Counted from the first letter of the stretch, positions 53,393 to 64,000 are shown. The stretch: 64,000 nt of DNA from Epiperipatus broadwayi (GCA_028023455.1 JAQFVV010000050.1:3784626-3848625), one strand, 5' to 3'. The notes: generated by a model not told the origin, from the sequence alone. Translations and numbers: made by a program.

Positions 53393-54588
53393 ATATAATG
53401 ATAATAATATAAAGTAACTAGAATTGCAAGTTTTCAAACATAGCTACGTCAAGTCAATGGATGTTGCATCTTCATTCAAAGATTTTATATATTTTATACA
53501 TTAGTATCTATAACCACGGGGGAGGGTGTAACTTGTTGGGTCTAAGACTTTTTTTTTAATCGTGATAAACGTAAACACTTTTTTTTTATTTGTAAATAAA
53601 TATTTTCATGATTTTAGAAAATGCGCTTTTCCAGGTTGCTCCTTGGACGCATCATTGTTAAATAATAATTCCAGCGTGTGATGAATATTTAAATAACACA
53701 AATTTGTCAATAAATTCAACCTCTCAAAGGATTTTTTTTTTTTTTATTTAAAGAAAATTCCAATTTTTATTATATGTACACTAATTCTATTATATCCTGT
53801 CTATTCTATGTGTATCAAATGAGGCGTGAAACAAAAGTAGTTACCAAATGATGTAGTTCATTAAAAGTCCAGGATATAATTTGTAAATAAGAAACTAAAA
53901 TGGCCACCCGTATAAAAAAGAACAAACTGTTGTGAAAATCAGGCAGACAGAGCATCTGTAATATAAACAAATATAGTATTGTAAAAAATGATGAATAATT
54001 ATTTATTTAACCATAAATTTATTCTAGTGCAATTAAATACATAGTTTAAAAAGTTGTATTTTTAGGTAAAAAGTACAGTCTCATTTAATATAGGGGAAGG
54101 CGGAAAATAGATTTTGAATTTCTGTCATAGACAAACAGTACCTTATTATGAACATTTTAAACAACTCTTTTAGAAGATTCTAATATATAAGATTTTACAA
54201 TTAAGGTGGATAATTCTTCAATAAATAAATGCAAAATATTCCAGTTGATTTATTTCTAGTAAATATTGCATGTGTTGATAGGTAAATGTCATTAAAATTA
54301 ATTTATAGGTAAAAATAGTATCATGTGAAATTATTTTTGTATTGTAAAGTTTGATTTTTATTTACTTTTATAATAATTAAGTTACAGAAAATACAGTGGG
54401 TTTAGAATTTAAACTCCAATCGTTAAGCTCTAATGTTTTAAGTTTAAAAAAAGTAGAAAAGTGTAACTCAAATTAAATTATTTTTTGTATATAAGAAAAT
54501 CAATTGAATCAATTTTGAAACCATATATAATAGAATCAATTTTGCACATAATGGAATCAATTGAAGTTACTTTTCAGTTATGTTAAAG
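53393..54588. other. AT-rich intergenic sequence
   Basis: No supported gene or repeat. Confidence 0.5.
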
Positions 54589-54767
54589 TAAATTGTCATT
54601 TAAACCATTAAGCATCACATGATCACATTTCCTATACTAGCACATTAATTGTTGATAAACAGAGCAAAACTCTCCATACAGTATTGCCACCTGTGCTAAA
54701 CAGAGTAATCAATGGATGCCAGAAGGCTTGTGCATAAAATCCCTATCTAATGCCTACTCATCCAATA

Positions 54768-54809
54768 TCCCCAGACTAGTTTCTGGCTTGTGGCCTTCGT
54801 CAGTGAGGA
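54768..54809 (-). ncRNA. Hammerhead ribozyme motif, family A, left arm
   Basis: On the minus strand: stem I TCCTCA/TGGGGA, core CTGACGA, stem II GGC/GCC with loop CACAA closed by an A-A mismatch, GAAA, palindromic stem III ACTAGT, triplet GTC. All essential core bases are present. Confidence 0.8.
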
Positions 54810-55273
54810 GCTTTGGATCTGAGAGCACTGCATCTAGATCTTAGGATCTAATGCAACCCTCTAGCAACCACCTTTTATCTCTACTTAACTACAAAACTAT
54901 GAGAATGAAATTGAAAACACAAAAAATATTTTCAATCTAAGCTCAATAGCTTATATAGTCATATGGGTCTGAACTCAGTTCAGCACCCATACATTTTGGT
55001 GTCTTTGGCTCTTTTACAACCATAGCCACCAATCCTGCCTAATAGGATTGTGGTGGCTATGGTTGTAAAAGAGCCAAAGACACCAAAATGTATGGGTGCT
55101 GAACTGAGTTCAGACCCATATGACTATATAAGCTATTGAGCTTAGATTGAAAATATTTTTTTGTGTTTTCAATTTCATTCTCATAGTTTTGTAGTTAAGT
55201 AAAGATAAAAGGTGGTTGCTAGAGGGTTGCATTAGATCCTAAGATCTAGATGCAGTGCTCTCAGATCCAAAGC

Positions 55274-55315
55274 TCCTCACTGACGAAGGCCACAAGCCAG
55301 AAACTAGTCTGGGGA
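55274..55315 (+). ncRNA. Hammerhead ribozyme motif, family A, right arm
   Basis: Mirror image of the left-arm motif, with cleavage predicted after C55309. A two-pair stem III with a two-base loop is unstable alone. The palindrome ACTAGT would let two molecules, or two tandem units, pair as a dimeric hammerhead, as described for other short-stem III animal hammerheads. Confidence 0.8.
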
Positions 55316-55444
55316 TATTGGATGAGTAGGCATTAGATAGGGATTTCATGCACAAGCCTTCTGGCATCCATTGATTACTCTGTTTAGCACAGGTGGCAAT
55401 ACTGTATGGAGAGTTTTGCTCTGTTTATCATAAATTGTCATTTA

Positions 55445-55955
55445 TTAAAGAAGATGAAACCTAGGTGTTTCTTTTTACTAGACTATAGTGAAAACTTTCA
55501 TCATACTTGTAATATTTTATTTATTAATTAAATTCTTATTCTTTATCATATTTTAATAGTCTTTACATTATGTATTACAAATATAAGCTTAAACCCAAAG
55601 ACATTCCAAAAGAAAACAAGAGCTTTACAAAGTAAAAAATAAAGTATTGAACTGAATAGTAACAGTAACCGTGGCTCAATTCATATTGGATCACAACATT
55701 GTCTATTTATAAAAAATATTGAACAAAATATATATTATGGTTGAATTCCATTTTTAAAATATACATAAATTTTAGTTAAGGCATCATAAAAGAATGAAAA
55801 TATGTTTTAAAAATAAAAATTACTCATATTAAAATTTCATAAAAAATTTTCTTCACCGTGTTTAGGAAAGCAATTCTATTTACCAGTAAAAACTACTTCT
55901 GATTTATCTAAACTATAGTTTTTTGATGACTTGCTTTTTAAAAACAAACATTTTC
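55445..55955. other. AT-rich spacer
   Basis: Nothing supported. Confidence 0.5.
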
Positions 55956-56505
55956 AAATAAAGTTTAACTGAAACACAGGCTTGTTATATACCTGTGGCT
56001 ATATATATGTAATATAGGGTATATGAGCACAGACCTTCACACCACCCACCTCTCTCCACTCTATCTAATAACACTGATACACCTAAACACATATATGCTG
56101 AAAAGATAAATAATCACCAATATACGTATTTCATGCTAAACCAGCATATACCCTATATTACATATATATACCCTATATTACATATATATAGCCACAGGTA
56201 TATAACAAGCCTGTGTTTCAGTTATTACATTATAGAGATGTCTGCCCATCCTTGCATATGTATTAAATGGATTATGTCCTGTACATATGGGGTTCAGATT
56301 GACCTTAGGTCAACATGGGTGTGACAATAATCTCGGCCTCAGGGTGGCCTTTGAGCATTCCATCATCAGATATTCAATTGGATGGACGGTTGAAGAGTTG
56401 GAGTGTGGAGTGGATTGAAGCCTGTCCATTAATCTATGAGGATAGTCTATCTTAATATATATCTGAGCACTTATACTATATATGTGTGTAAAGATGATAG
56501 TCTGG

Positions 56506-56549
56506 ACCAACTGATGATTGCTGGTTTAGCATGAAATACGTATATTGGT
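56506..56549 (+). ncRNA. Hammerhead ribozyme motif, family B, unit 1
   Basis: Stem I ACCAA/TTGGT (five perfect pairs), core CTGATGA, stem II TGCT/AGCA with loop GGTTT behind one T-T mismatch, GAAA, palindromic stem III ATACGTAT, triplet ATA, cleavage predicted after 56544. All core bases are present. Sequence outside the core is unrelated to family A. Confidence 0.8.
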
Positions 56550-56980
56550 GATTATTTATCTTTTCAGCATATATGTGTTTAGGTGTATCAGTGTTATTAG
56601 ATAGAGTGGAGAGAGGTGGGTGGTGTGAAGGTCTGTGCTCATATACCCTATATTACATATATATAGCCACAGGTATATAACAAGCCTGTGTTTCAGTTAT
56701 TACATTATAGAGATGTCTGCCCATCCTTGCATATGTATTAAATGGATTATGTCCTGTACATATGGGGTTCAGATTGACCTTAGGTCAACATGGGTGTGAC
56801 AATAATCTCGGCCTCAGGGTGGCCTTTGAGCATTCCATCATCAGATTTTCAATTGGATGGACGGTTGAAGAGTTGGAGTGTGGAGTGGATTGAAGCCTGT
56901 CCATTAATCTATGAGGATAGTCTATCTTAATATATATCTGAGCACTTATACTATATATGTGTGTAAAGATGATAGTCTGG

Positions 56981-57024
56981 ACCAACTGATGATTGCTGGT
57001 TTAGCATGAAATACATATATTGGT
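56981..57024 (+). ncRNA. Hammerhead ribozyme motif, family B, unit 2
   Basis: Same as unit 1, except that stem III reads ATACATAT, which breaks the palindrome. Core, stem I and the ATA triplet are kept. Confidence 0.75.
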
Positions 57025-57455
57025 GATTATTTATCTTTTCAGCATATATGTGTTTAGGTGTATCAGTGTTATTAGATAGAGTGGAGAGAGGTGGGTGGTG
57101 TGAAGGTCTGTGCTCATATACCCTATATTACATATATATAGCCACAGGTATATAACAAGCCTGTGTTTCAGTTATTACATTATAGAGATGTCTGCCCATC
57201 CTTGCATATGTATTAAATGGATTATGTCCTGTACATATGGGGTTCAGATTGACCTTAGGTCAACATGGGTGTGACAATAATCTCGGCCTCAGGGTGGCCT
57301 TTGAGCATTCCATCATCAGATTTTCAATTGGATGGATGGTTGAAGAGTTGGAGTGTGGAGTGGATTGAAGCCTGTCCATTAATCTATGAGGATAGTCTAT
57401 CTTAATATATATCTGAGCACTTATACTATATATGTGTGTAAAGATGATAGTCTGG

Positions 57456-57499
57456 ACCAACTGATGATTGCTGGTTTAGCATGAAATACGTATATTGGT
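57456..57499 (+). ncRNA. Hammerhead ribozyme motif, family B, unit 3
   Basis: Identical motif to unit 1, 950 nt downstream. Confidence 0.8.
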
Positions 57500-57617
57500 G
57501 ATTATTTATCTTTTCAGCATATATGTGTTTAGGTGTATCAGTGTTATTAGATAGAGTGGAGAGAGGTGGGTGGTGTGAAGGTCTGTGCTCATATACCCTA
57601 TATTAAATAAAGTTTAA

Positions 57618-58254
57618 TTGAATTCACATATTTTTTGGTTTTAAATATTTTACAAGTGTGTTGCATAAATAAGCTTAAATATGTAAATAAATTACTGAAA
57701 GTTACAATTTTCCCTTCACTACTAAAAAAGCATGCTGGGAAAATCTTGAGGCTAAACAATCTTATAATTAGTGATGTCACTTTCTTTCATTATGGTACAA
57801 TTAATCAGGACATTATTGGCTTTCTTTGAACTTAGAACTTTCCATGAGGTTTGTATGATACTGACATCTTCAGGTTTTCTTTTAAACTAATAATTTTAAT
57901 TCTAATTTTCACCACAACAAAGTGCAATTATCAAGCTAAATATTAGAGATAGCTTCTACAAATAAAAAAAAGTTGAAGCAATAGTAGCATTATTGTAATA
58001 TTGAAAACACCTCAACATTAGTGACAAAGTTGTGATTGTCTGAATACATACTATGTCATTGAAAATATAATTTTCAGAAAACTAAAAAGAGTGATCATGA
58101 GAAGATAAACTAATAACAATTTTCTTGTAGAACAAAGCTAATTCAATATTGAAAATTTTAAGTTATGATTATTATTTTCAAACATCACAATTTTAAAGTT
58201 ATTCACCATGTGTATATAATAATATAAACACATGAAAGCAGTCATTACTTAAAC
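57618..58254. other. AT-rich spacer
   Basis: Two overlapping short frames on opposite strands (57598-57829) have no recognisable features. Confidence 0.5.
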
Positions 58255-58770
58255 AATATCTATATCTTTAACAATAGATAATCTCAGTTTGTTGTTAAGG
58301 TAACCTCCTTTAATCAATAAAGGTGGAAATCCATTTTTATTTATGGTTTAGTATATTTATAAAGACATAAAAGATTGCAACTTGAGTATAGAGAGTACAT
58401 TTATTGATAGAAAAAAGTTTAATAAACTTCATTAAACAAGTAAATATAACCTTTTCTGAAAGCAGTCTAACAAATAGTCAATTATAGCTTTCAAATTTCA
58501 ATTATAAGTTTCATACTGCTCTGCAATTTGAAAGTTGTAATTGAATATTTCTTAGTTTGTTTCAGAACAGGTTATATTTATCTGTTTAATGAGTTCATTT
58601 AAACTTCTTTATGTTAATAATATTATTATCTGTTGTCAAGTTGCAATTTTTAGTGTCAATATAAACATATTAGATAATTGATAAAGGTGGATTTTCAGCT
58701 TTATTGATTAGAGGAGGTTGCCTTGACAACAGACTGTGATTGGTATTGATATTGGTATTGTTTAAGTGTT
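58255..58770. repeat. Inverted-repeat element family F
   Basis: The left arm (about 58270-58500) and right arm (about 58530-58750) are imperfect inverted copies: TTGTTGTTAAGGTAACCTCC against GGAGGTTGCCTTGACAACA, and AAGATTGCAACTTGA against TCAAGTTGCAATTTTT. A single arm of the same family lies at 9.65-9.89 kb. It is non-coding and shows no CTGATGA core. Confidence 0.7.
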
Positions 58771-59319
58771 GTCTGTTTTCATGTATTTACATTAAATCCC
58801 TGTCTAACCTTGATCATTATTAGCTTTATAATAATATAAATATATATGGAGCAAAACATAGTTGAATTACCATTTACTATTTGTAAAGGTAACTACTGGT
58901 GGGAAATTGGATATAAAGTTGAATGATATCACATGACTCTTGTCTCTCATATATAGTAAAATGCATATCTGAGTCAATATCCCATTTATTAAGAAAAGAG
59001 CTATGCATAAATCAAAATTGAATAAAATTATTATCAAAGAATTACAGTTATAAAGAAATCTAGTATACAAATAATTAACAAACCTGTAAATGAGAGTGCT
59101 CTGAGACTGTCAAGAGAAAATTTTCTGAAAGAAAACTATGCATGGTGAATATAAATGATTATACTAAAGATAATATTGAAAGATGACAATAAATAGTAAA
59201 ATAACATAGAGTTCAATTTAAATGTATATTTTCTAAAATCTTATATATATTACATATTTCATTAACTAATTATATATAATTAACAAATGAGTTAAAAGCA
59301 TTTGTGCAGAATGTATATA
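58771..59319. other. AT-rich spacer
   Basis: Nothing supported. TA tracts near 58845 and 59315. Confidence 0.5.
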
Positions 59320-59503
59320 TATATAAAATAAATAAAAATATCCGTTAATTAAAAATAATATTGTAATTATAATTGAAATAATATTTTTAAACGGTTTATA
59401 AACAATTCAAACAATCTTTAAATCTGCAGAAGTACTTTCCGTTACTTTCAAACCTGCCTCAACTGCTATTAAATTCAAAAACTAAAAGCGGAAGCAAACG
59501 TCA

Positions 59504-61855
59504 TCAATTCAAATTCCACGAATCTCGTATTTTAATGTTAGAAGTTTGTCGATTTATCAAATGTGTTTTATTCCTGTTTATAAAAATTGCCTCTTTAATT
59601 TTTCTTTTACTATGGTTTCTCTCTTCATGAAGAATTTTCACATTTTCAAAATTAAATTTAAATTTATGTTTACATGTTTTTTCATGATCAAAGAAAACTG
59701 AAGAAGATATTAAATCACCATTATTTTTATTTTTTGCACGCTTATATAACAATTCGTGTTCCTTCAATCTTTTCTCAATGTTGCACCTAGATTCACCTAT
59801 ATATGATAGCATACAATCACAAAAAATTTGATAAATGACATTACTTTTTTGCTTGATAGGTATGACATCCTTAGAACTATTAACTAATTTGTTAATATTG
59901 TTTGGAACGTAGAATGAAACATTAAATACATTCTTATATAAATCCTTAAAAAATTTTACTTGTGGATTTGAAATAAATGGAATAGATATCCATTTTTTAT
60001 TATTAATCTTCATTTCTTTTAAATTATAATTTTTTTTAAATTGACTTAAAGTATTGTTTATTTGTTCCATTTTATAACCAACATCAAGCAATTCCTTGGC
60101 AAATATCTCAATATTTTTCAATTTATCACTTTGGTAACAACATAATTTTTCATTTCGAAACAAAAAAGATTTAAAACTTGCCATCTTATGCATCATTGGT
60201 ACTTTTGATTTAAAATTTATATATCCTCTTTTTTGCAATGGCTTAATTATTAGTTTATAATTTAATATACTGTTATCTCTTGTGATCATTAAATCTAAAT
60301 AGTTAATCTTATAATCCTGTTCTTTTTCAATAGTCCATTTCAAGCCATTCAATTTATTTAATTCCTCTATAAGCAAATTTATACTATTAATGTTTCCACA
60401 GACAAAAACATCATCCACATATCTTTTGTAAATTTTAATATCTCCAAAAATACACATATTTAAAATATTACTCTCATATGTAGATAAAACGAAATTGCAA
60501 ACTTGTGCAACTACAGGCAATCTCATAGGCCAACCTTTGGTCATTTTATAATATTGACCTTCAAAAGATGCAACAATGTTATTATTAAAAAATTTTAAAG
60601 AGTCAATGATAAATTTTATCATATATTTACAAATATTTTTATTTTTTAATGCATGTTCAATTATTTTTATGGAATTCATTCTATCAATAGATCCATACAT
60701 TTCTGTAACATCCAATGAAGCAATAATATCATTTTCATCAATAATTAAATTTTTAATACTATTTACAAAGTCAAATGATGAAGCAATAGTATTTTCTCCA
60801 AATCCTAAAAAGTCTTGTAAAAGTTTACCAATATATTTAGAAGACTGATATATAAAGGAACCACCAAAATCTATCATTACTCGCAAAGGATTACCTTCTT
60901 TATGTAATTTTATATTTGCAAAAATACGAGGACATATAGCACAAGAAGGATATATCATATAGTATACATTATTATTTAAAACTTTATTTTTAGCAATTTT
61001 TAAAATATTGTTAATAAATTTTATTCTTTGACCATCCATATTATAATCTTCAATCAAAAAGAAACCAAGTTTGTCCATTTGCATTTTAATTTTATTAATA
61101 TATTGATATTTCGTCAACAAACACATACGTAAACCTTTGTCCTCTTTCAAACAAATCATATCATCAATCTTCAATTTACGTTTAAATTCCGATATAGCCA
61201 ATTGCCATGATTTATCATAAGGTATTGTATCAAATCTATTGCAATTAATTTTCTTAATAATATCATCAGCAAAATTATCATTACCAGGAATCATTTCAAA
61301 TGTATTTTGAACAGCTGCAATTAGTTCCAAATTATAATCTTTCCAAATACCACCAACGTATTTAGCTCCATGACTTAAAACGTATTTCTGAATTAAATGT
61401 ATCCTATTATTTGATAAATTAACAAAGTTTAAATCCTTATAAGCGTGTGGATATCGCTTATTAAATAAAAAATCAACTTTTTTCTCAAATTTGTTATATA
61501 ATTTACGTTCAATTACTTTAAATCCATTTTCACAAATAATTTTATATTCGTTCCAGGCATACCATTCATTTAAAATGATTAAATGTTCAATTGCTTTCAA
61601 ATATTTACGAATATCAAAAAGTTCCTATTTACAACTTTTAATAATATTATTTAAAATAATCAATTTTAATTTATCCAAACATTTTGGTATTAAATTTATA
61701 CAGCTGTTCAATTTTATATTACAACAATTCGGGAATATCTGAAAAATTTTACAAACCTTGAAAAAACGAAGTTTGCACTTCAGATTAATAATCTTTTTAC
61801 ATTGTCTCCGCCATTCCTTAACGATCCACCGTTTTCTAAAATTACTTGAATCCAT
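59504..61855 (-). pseudogene. PLE reverse transcriptase / GIY-YIG endonuclease, copy A, one nonsense codon
   Basis: 783 codons from the ATG at 61855 (MDSSNFRKRW), with a single in-frame TAG at 61625-61627 where copy B has AAG. The uninterrupted part is 59504-61600 (698 residues). Numbered from the ATG: KIHK-type motif (KLHKEGNPLR) at residues 316-325, palm IIASLDVTEMYGSID near 377-391, GWPMRLPVVAQVCNFVL near 441-457, catalytic YVDD at 479-482, INYLDLMITR near 517-526, and the GIY-YIG signature (VIYQIFCDCMLSYIGES) near 673-689 with downstream RLKEH and EAIFINRN. PLE proteins make a nick with the endonuclease and prime reverse transcription there. The W and R in GWPMRLP replace residues usually G or L in PLEs, a further sign of decay. 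No later ATG gives a convincing start, so the stop probably inactivates this copy. Confidence 0.9.
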
Positions 61856-61861
61856 TATGTT

Positions 61862-62203
61862 AAATATATGTAAAATAAATAAAAATATCCGTTAATTAAA
61901 AATAATATTGTAATTATAATTGAAATAATATTTTTAAACGGTTTATAAACAATTCAAACAATCTTTAAATCCGCAGAAGTACTTTCGGTTACTTTCAAAC
62001 CTGCCTCAACTGCTATTAAATTCAAAAACTAAAAGCGGAAGCAAACGTCATCAATTCAAATTCCACAAATCTCGTATTTTAATGTTAGAAGCTTGTCGAT
62101 TTATCAAATGTGTTTTATTCCTGTTTATAAAAATTGCCTCTTTAATTTTTCTTTTACTATGGTTTCTCTCTTCATAAAGAATTTTCACATTTTCAAAATT
62201 AAA
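61862..62203 (-). pseudogene. PLE 3'-end fragment upstream of copy A
   Basis: On the minus strand it encodes the last ~50 codons of the endonuclease (KFNFENVKIL, then EAIFINRNKTHLINRQAS), with the stop at 62051-62053. The 3' untranslated region leads into the ATG of copy A. It serves as the partial upstream repeat of copy A. Confidence 0.85.
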
Positions 62204-62204
62204 T

Positions 62205-62867
62205 TTTTTGTTTCGAAATGAAAAATTATGTCGTTACCAAAGTGATAAATTGAAAAATATTGAGATATTTGCCAAGGAATTGCTTGATGTTGGTTATAAA
62301 ATGGAACAAATAAACAATACTTTAAGTCAATTTAAAAAAAATTATAATTTAAAAGAAATGAAGATTAATAATAAAAAATGGATATCTATTCCATTTATTT
62401 CAAATCCACAAGTAAAATTTTTTAAGGATTTATATAAGAATGTATTTAATGTTTCATTCTACGTTCCAAACAATATTAACAAATTAGTTAATAATTCTAA
62501 GGATGTCATACCTATCAAGCAAAAAAGTAATGTCATATATCAAATTTTTTGTGATTGTATGCTATCATATATAGGTGAATCTAGGTGCAACATTGAGAAA
62601 AGATTGAAGGAACACGAATTGTTATATAAGCGTGTAAAAAATAAAAATAATGGTGATTTAATATCTTCTTCAGTTTTCTTTGATCATGAAAAAACATGTA
62701 AACATAAATTTAAATTTAATTTTGAAAATGTGAAAATTCTTCATGAAGAGAGAAACCATAGTAAAAGAAAAATTAAAGAGGCAATTTTTATAAACAGGAA
62801 TAAAACACATTTGATAAATCGACAAGCTTCTAACATTAAAATACGAGATTCGTGGAATTTGAATTGA
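62205..62867 (+). pseudogene. PLE C-terminal fragment upstream of copy B
   Basis: About 220 codons, open to the stop at 62865-62867. It starts inside the protein at LFRNEKLC and covers the connector and the complete GIY-YIG domain (QIFCDCMLSYIGESRCNIEK, RLKEHELLYKR, EAIFINRN). It differs from copy A at a handful of residues (for example V for A in YKRVKNK and A for T in NRQAS). There is no start codon at the fragment's beginning. It is a truncated copy, not a separate gene. Confidence 0.85.
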
Positions 62868-63061
62868 TGACGTTTGCTTCCGCTTTTAGTTTTTGAATTT
62901 AATAGCAGTTGAGGCAGGTTTGAAAGTAACCGAAAGTACTTCTGCGGATTTAAAGATTGTTTGAATTGTTTATAAACCGTTTAAAAATATTATTTCAATT
63001 ATAATTACAATATTATTTTTAATTAACGGATATTTTTATTTATTTTACATATATTTAACAT

Positions 63062-64000
63062 AATGGATTCAAGTAATTTTAGAAAACGGTGGATCGTTAA
63101 GGAATGGCGGAGACAATGTAAAAAGATTATTAAGCTGAAGTGCAAACTTCAGTTTTTCAAGGTTTGTAAAATTTTTCAGATATTCCCGAATTGTTGTAAT
63201 ATAAAATTGAACAGCTGTATAAATTTAATACCAAAATGTTTGGATAAATTAAAATTGATTATTTTAAATAATATTATTAAAAGTTGTAAAAAGGAACTTT
63301 TTGATATTCGTAAATATTTGAAAGCAATTGAACATTTAATCATTTTAAATGAATGGTATGCCTGGAACGAATATAAAATTATTTGTGAAAATGGATTTAA
63401 AGTAATTGAACGTAAATTATATAACAAATTTGAGAAAAAAGTTGATTTTTTATTTAATAAGCGATATCCACACGCTTATAAGGATTTAAACTTTGTTAAT
63501 TTATCAAATAATAGGATACATTTAATTCAGAAATACGTTTTAAGTCATGGAGCTAAATACGTTGGTGGTATTTGGAAAGATTATAATTTGAAACTAATTG
63601 CAGCTGTTCAAAATACATTTGAAATGATTCCTGGTAATGATAATTTTGCTGATGATATTATTAAGAAAATTAATTGCAATAGATTTGATACAATACCTTA
63701 TGATAAATCATGGCAATTGGCTATATCGGAATTTAAACGTAAATTGAAGATTGATGATATGATTTGTTTGAAAGAGGACAAAGGTTTACGTATGTGTTTG
63801 TTGACGAAATATCAATATATTAATAAAATTAAAATGCAAATGGACAAACTTGGTTCCTTTTTGATTGAAGATTATAATATGGATGGTCAAAGAATAAAAT
63901 TTATTAACAATATTTTAAAAATTGCTAAAAATAAAGTTTTAAATAATAATGTATACTATATGATATATCCTTCTTGTGCTATATGTCCTCGTATTTTTGC
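63062..64000 (+). CDS. PLE polyprotein, copy B, N-terminal part (runs off the window)
   Basis: ATG at 63062, open to the window end (313 codons seen). The N-terminus MDSSNFRKRWIVKEWRRQCK matches copy A upstream of its nonsense codon, and here that codon is AAG (lysine). The region seen is the N-terminal domain ahead of the reverse transcriptase: RKYLKAIEHLIILNEWYAWN, GGIWKDYN, EDKGLRMCLLTKYQYINKIK, ending at PSCAICPRIFA just before the KIHK-type motif. It differs from copy A at only a few residues (K for N, Q for R, K for E, S for F). Whether the catalytic part is intact cannot be seen here. Promoter activity would have to come from the fragment upstream. Confidence 0.88.

Larger units (their letters stand above)
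54603..55430. mobile_element. Hammerhead family A palindrome, 14-bp target duplication
   Basis: A near-perfect inverted repeat: left arm 54653-55036 (minus-strand unit), 7-nt loop GCCTAAT, right arm 55044-55430 (plus-strand unit). The left unit extends 50 bp further into the family 3' end. TAAATTGTCATTTA lies at 54589-54602 and 55431-55444, a 14-bp target duplication. Each arm carries one intact ribozyme, pointing outward. It is non-coding. The high arm identity implies a recent origin or gene conversion. Confidence 0.9.
55969..57604. mobile_element. Hammerhead family B tandem element, 13-bp target duplication
   Basis: About 55969-56146 is a truncated minus-strand unit. From about 56147 to 57604 run roughly three plus-strand units with an exact 475-bp period (ribozyme starts 56506, 56981, 57456). 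AAATAAAGTTTAA lies at 55956-55968 and 57605-57617, a 13-bp target duplication around the whole. The units differ from each other at only a few bases. The recurring 66-codon minus frame is a by-product of the DNA repeat. A head-to-tail multimer with one ribozyme per monomer is the layout of animal retrozymes. Confidence 0.9.
59320..64000. mobile_element. Composite head-to-head Penelope-like element pair (continues beyond the window)
   Basis: From the centre near 62204, the minus strand carries a short 3'-end fragment (62203 to about 61860) followed directly by nearly full copy A (to about 59320). The plus strand carries a longer 3' fragment (62205 to about 63055) followed directly by copy B (from 63062, running off the window). 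Each full copy is thus preceded by a partial 3' end of itself, the pseudo-LTR layout known for PLEs, and the two halves are inverted. The ~195-bp segment between the stop of the fragment and the next ATG is the same in both halves. Confidence 0.9.

Noticed and set aside
56310-57460. 66-codon minus-strand frame present three times
   Set aside because: It is a by-product of the 475-bp repeat. It is antisense to the ribozyme strand, with no protein features.
59504-61600. 698-residue frame as a complete PLE protein
   Set aside because: It starts at a TTG codon right after an in-frame TAG. The homologous copy B shows that the true start is the ATG 85 codons upstream.
62205-62867. Stand-alone GIY-YIG nuclease gene
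   Set aside because: No start codon at its beginning, and nearly identical to the C-terminus of copy A. It is the truncated upstream repeat of PLE copy B.
62868-63061. Hammerhead ribozyme in the PLE untranslated region
   Set aside because: Some PLEs carry one, so I looked. There is a CCGAAAG word but no CTGATGA box and no foldable core.

Overview
The window is very AT-rich, gene-poor animal DNA. It consists mostly of transposable-element remains, microsatellites and inverted repeats. The mix points to an invertebrate metazoan nuclear genome: APE-type LINEs, Penelope-like elements (PLEs) with a GIY-YIG endonuclease, a Tigger-like and several hAT-like DNA elements, a long-LTR element primed by tRNA-Lys, long (AAT)n tracts, and hammerhead-ribozyme repeats. 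I cannot name the lineage, and I recognise no host protein-coding gene. Every protein similarity described here is to mobile elements and was recognised by eye.

Layout. 0.2-1.8 kb: a foldback repeat and a ~180-bp tandem repeat. 2.0-5.9 kb: two degenerate LINE copies head to tail. 6.15-6.43 kb: a MITE. 8-13 kb: hammerhead family A loci, ending in a TAA microsatellite. 14.9-17.0 kb: a diverged solo LTR on the minus strand. 17.7-18.4 kb: long ATT arrays. 19.8-20.2 kb: a palindrome with a hammerhead-like core. 20.2-28.2 kb: an LTR-interior-LTR-interior-LTR array with ~2.19-kb LTRs and ~0.72-kb interiors that have a primer binding site but no genes. 30.2-30.9 kb: a PLE 3'-end relic. 34.9-36.4 kb: hammerhead family C, a degenerate tandem repeat and a family A copy. 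37.2-37.7 kb: a tRNA-like retroposon and an inverted-repeat element. 38.8-40.8 kb: a LINE split by a family A insertion with an exact 11-bp duplication. 41.1-43.9 kb: a minus-strand LINE. 45.4-46.9 kb: a frameshifted PLE. 47.8-49.0 kb: a Tigger-like element. 49.1-52.1 kb: a candidate hAT element with nested insertions. 52.7-53.4 kb: a short hAT-like element. 54.6-55.4 kb: a ~780-bp near-perfect family A palindrome. 56.0-57.6 kb: a 475-bp hammerhead tandem repeat (family B). 58.3-58.8 kb: an inverted repeat. 59.3-64.0 kb: a pair of PLEs arranged head to head.

The most interesting signal is a set of retrozyme-like repeats. At least two unrelated families (A, ~454-nt monomer; B, 475-nt monomer) carry one hammerhead ribozyme motif per monomer. 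In these motifs the core boxes, stems I, II and a tiny palindromic stem III, and a permitted cleavage triplet can all be paired by hand. Family C is a third, more degraded case. Several loci share one architecture: a truncated copy on the minus strand abuts one or more copies on the plus strand, with 3' ends pointing outward, and flanking direct repeats of 9-14 bp. The PLEs in the same window show the same architecture. This supports the inference that the ribozyme repeats are circular-RNA-type non-autonomous retroelements mobilised by PLE machinery. No tool was run, so all structures and homologies are manual readings.
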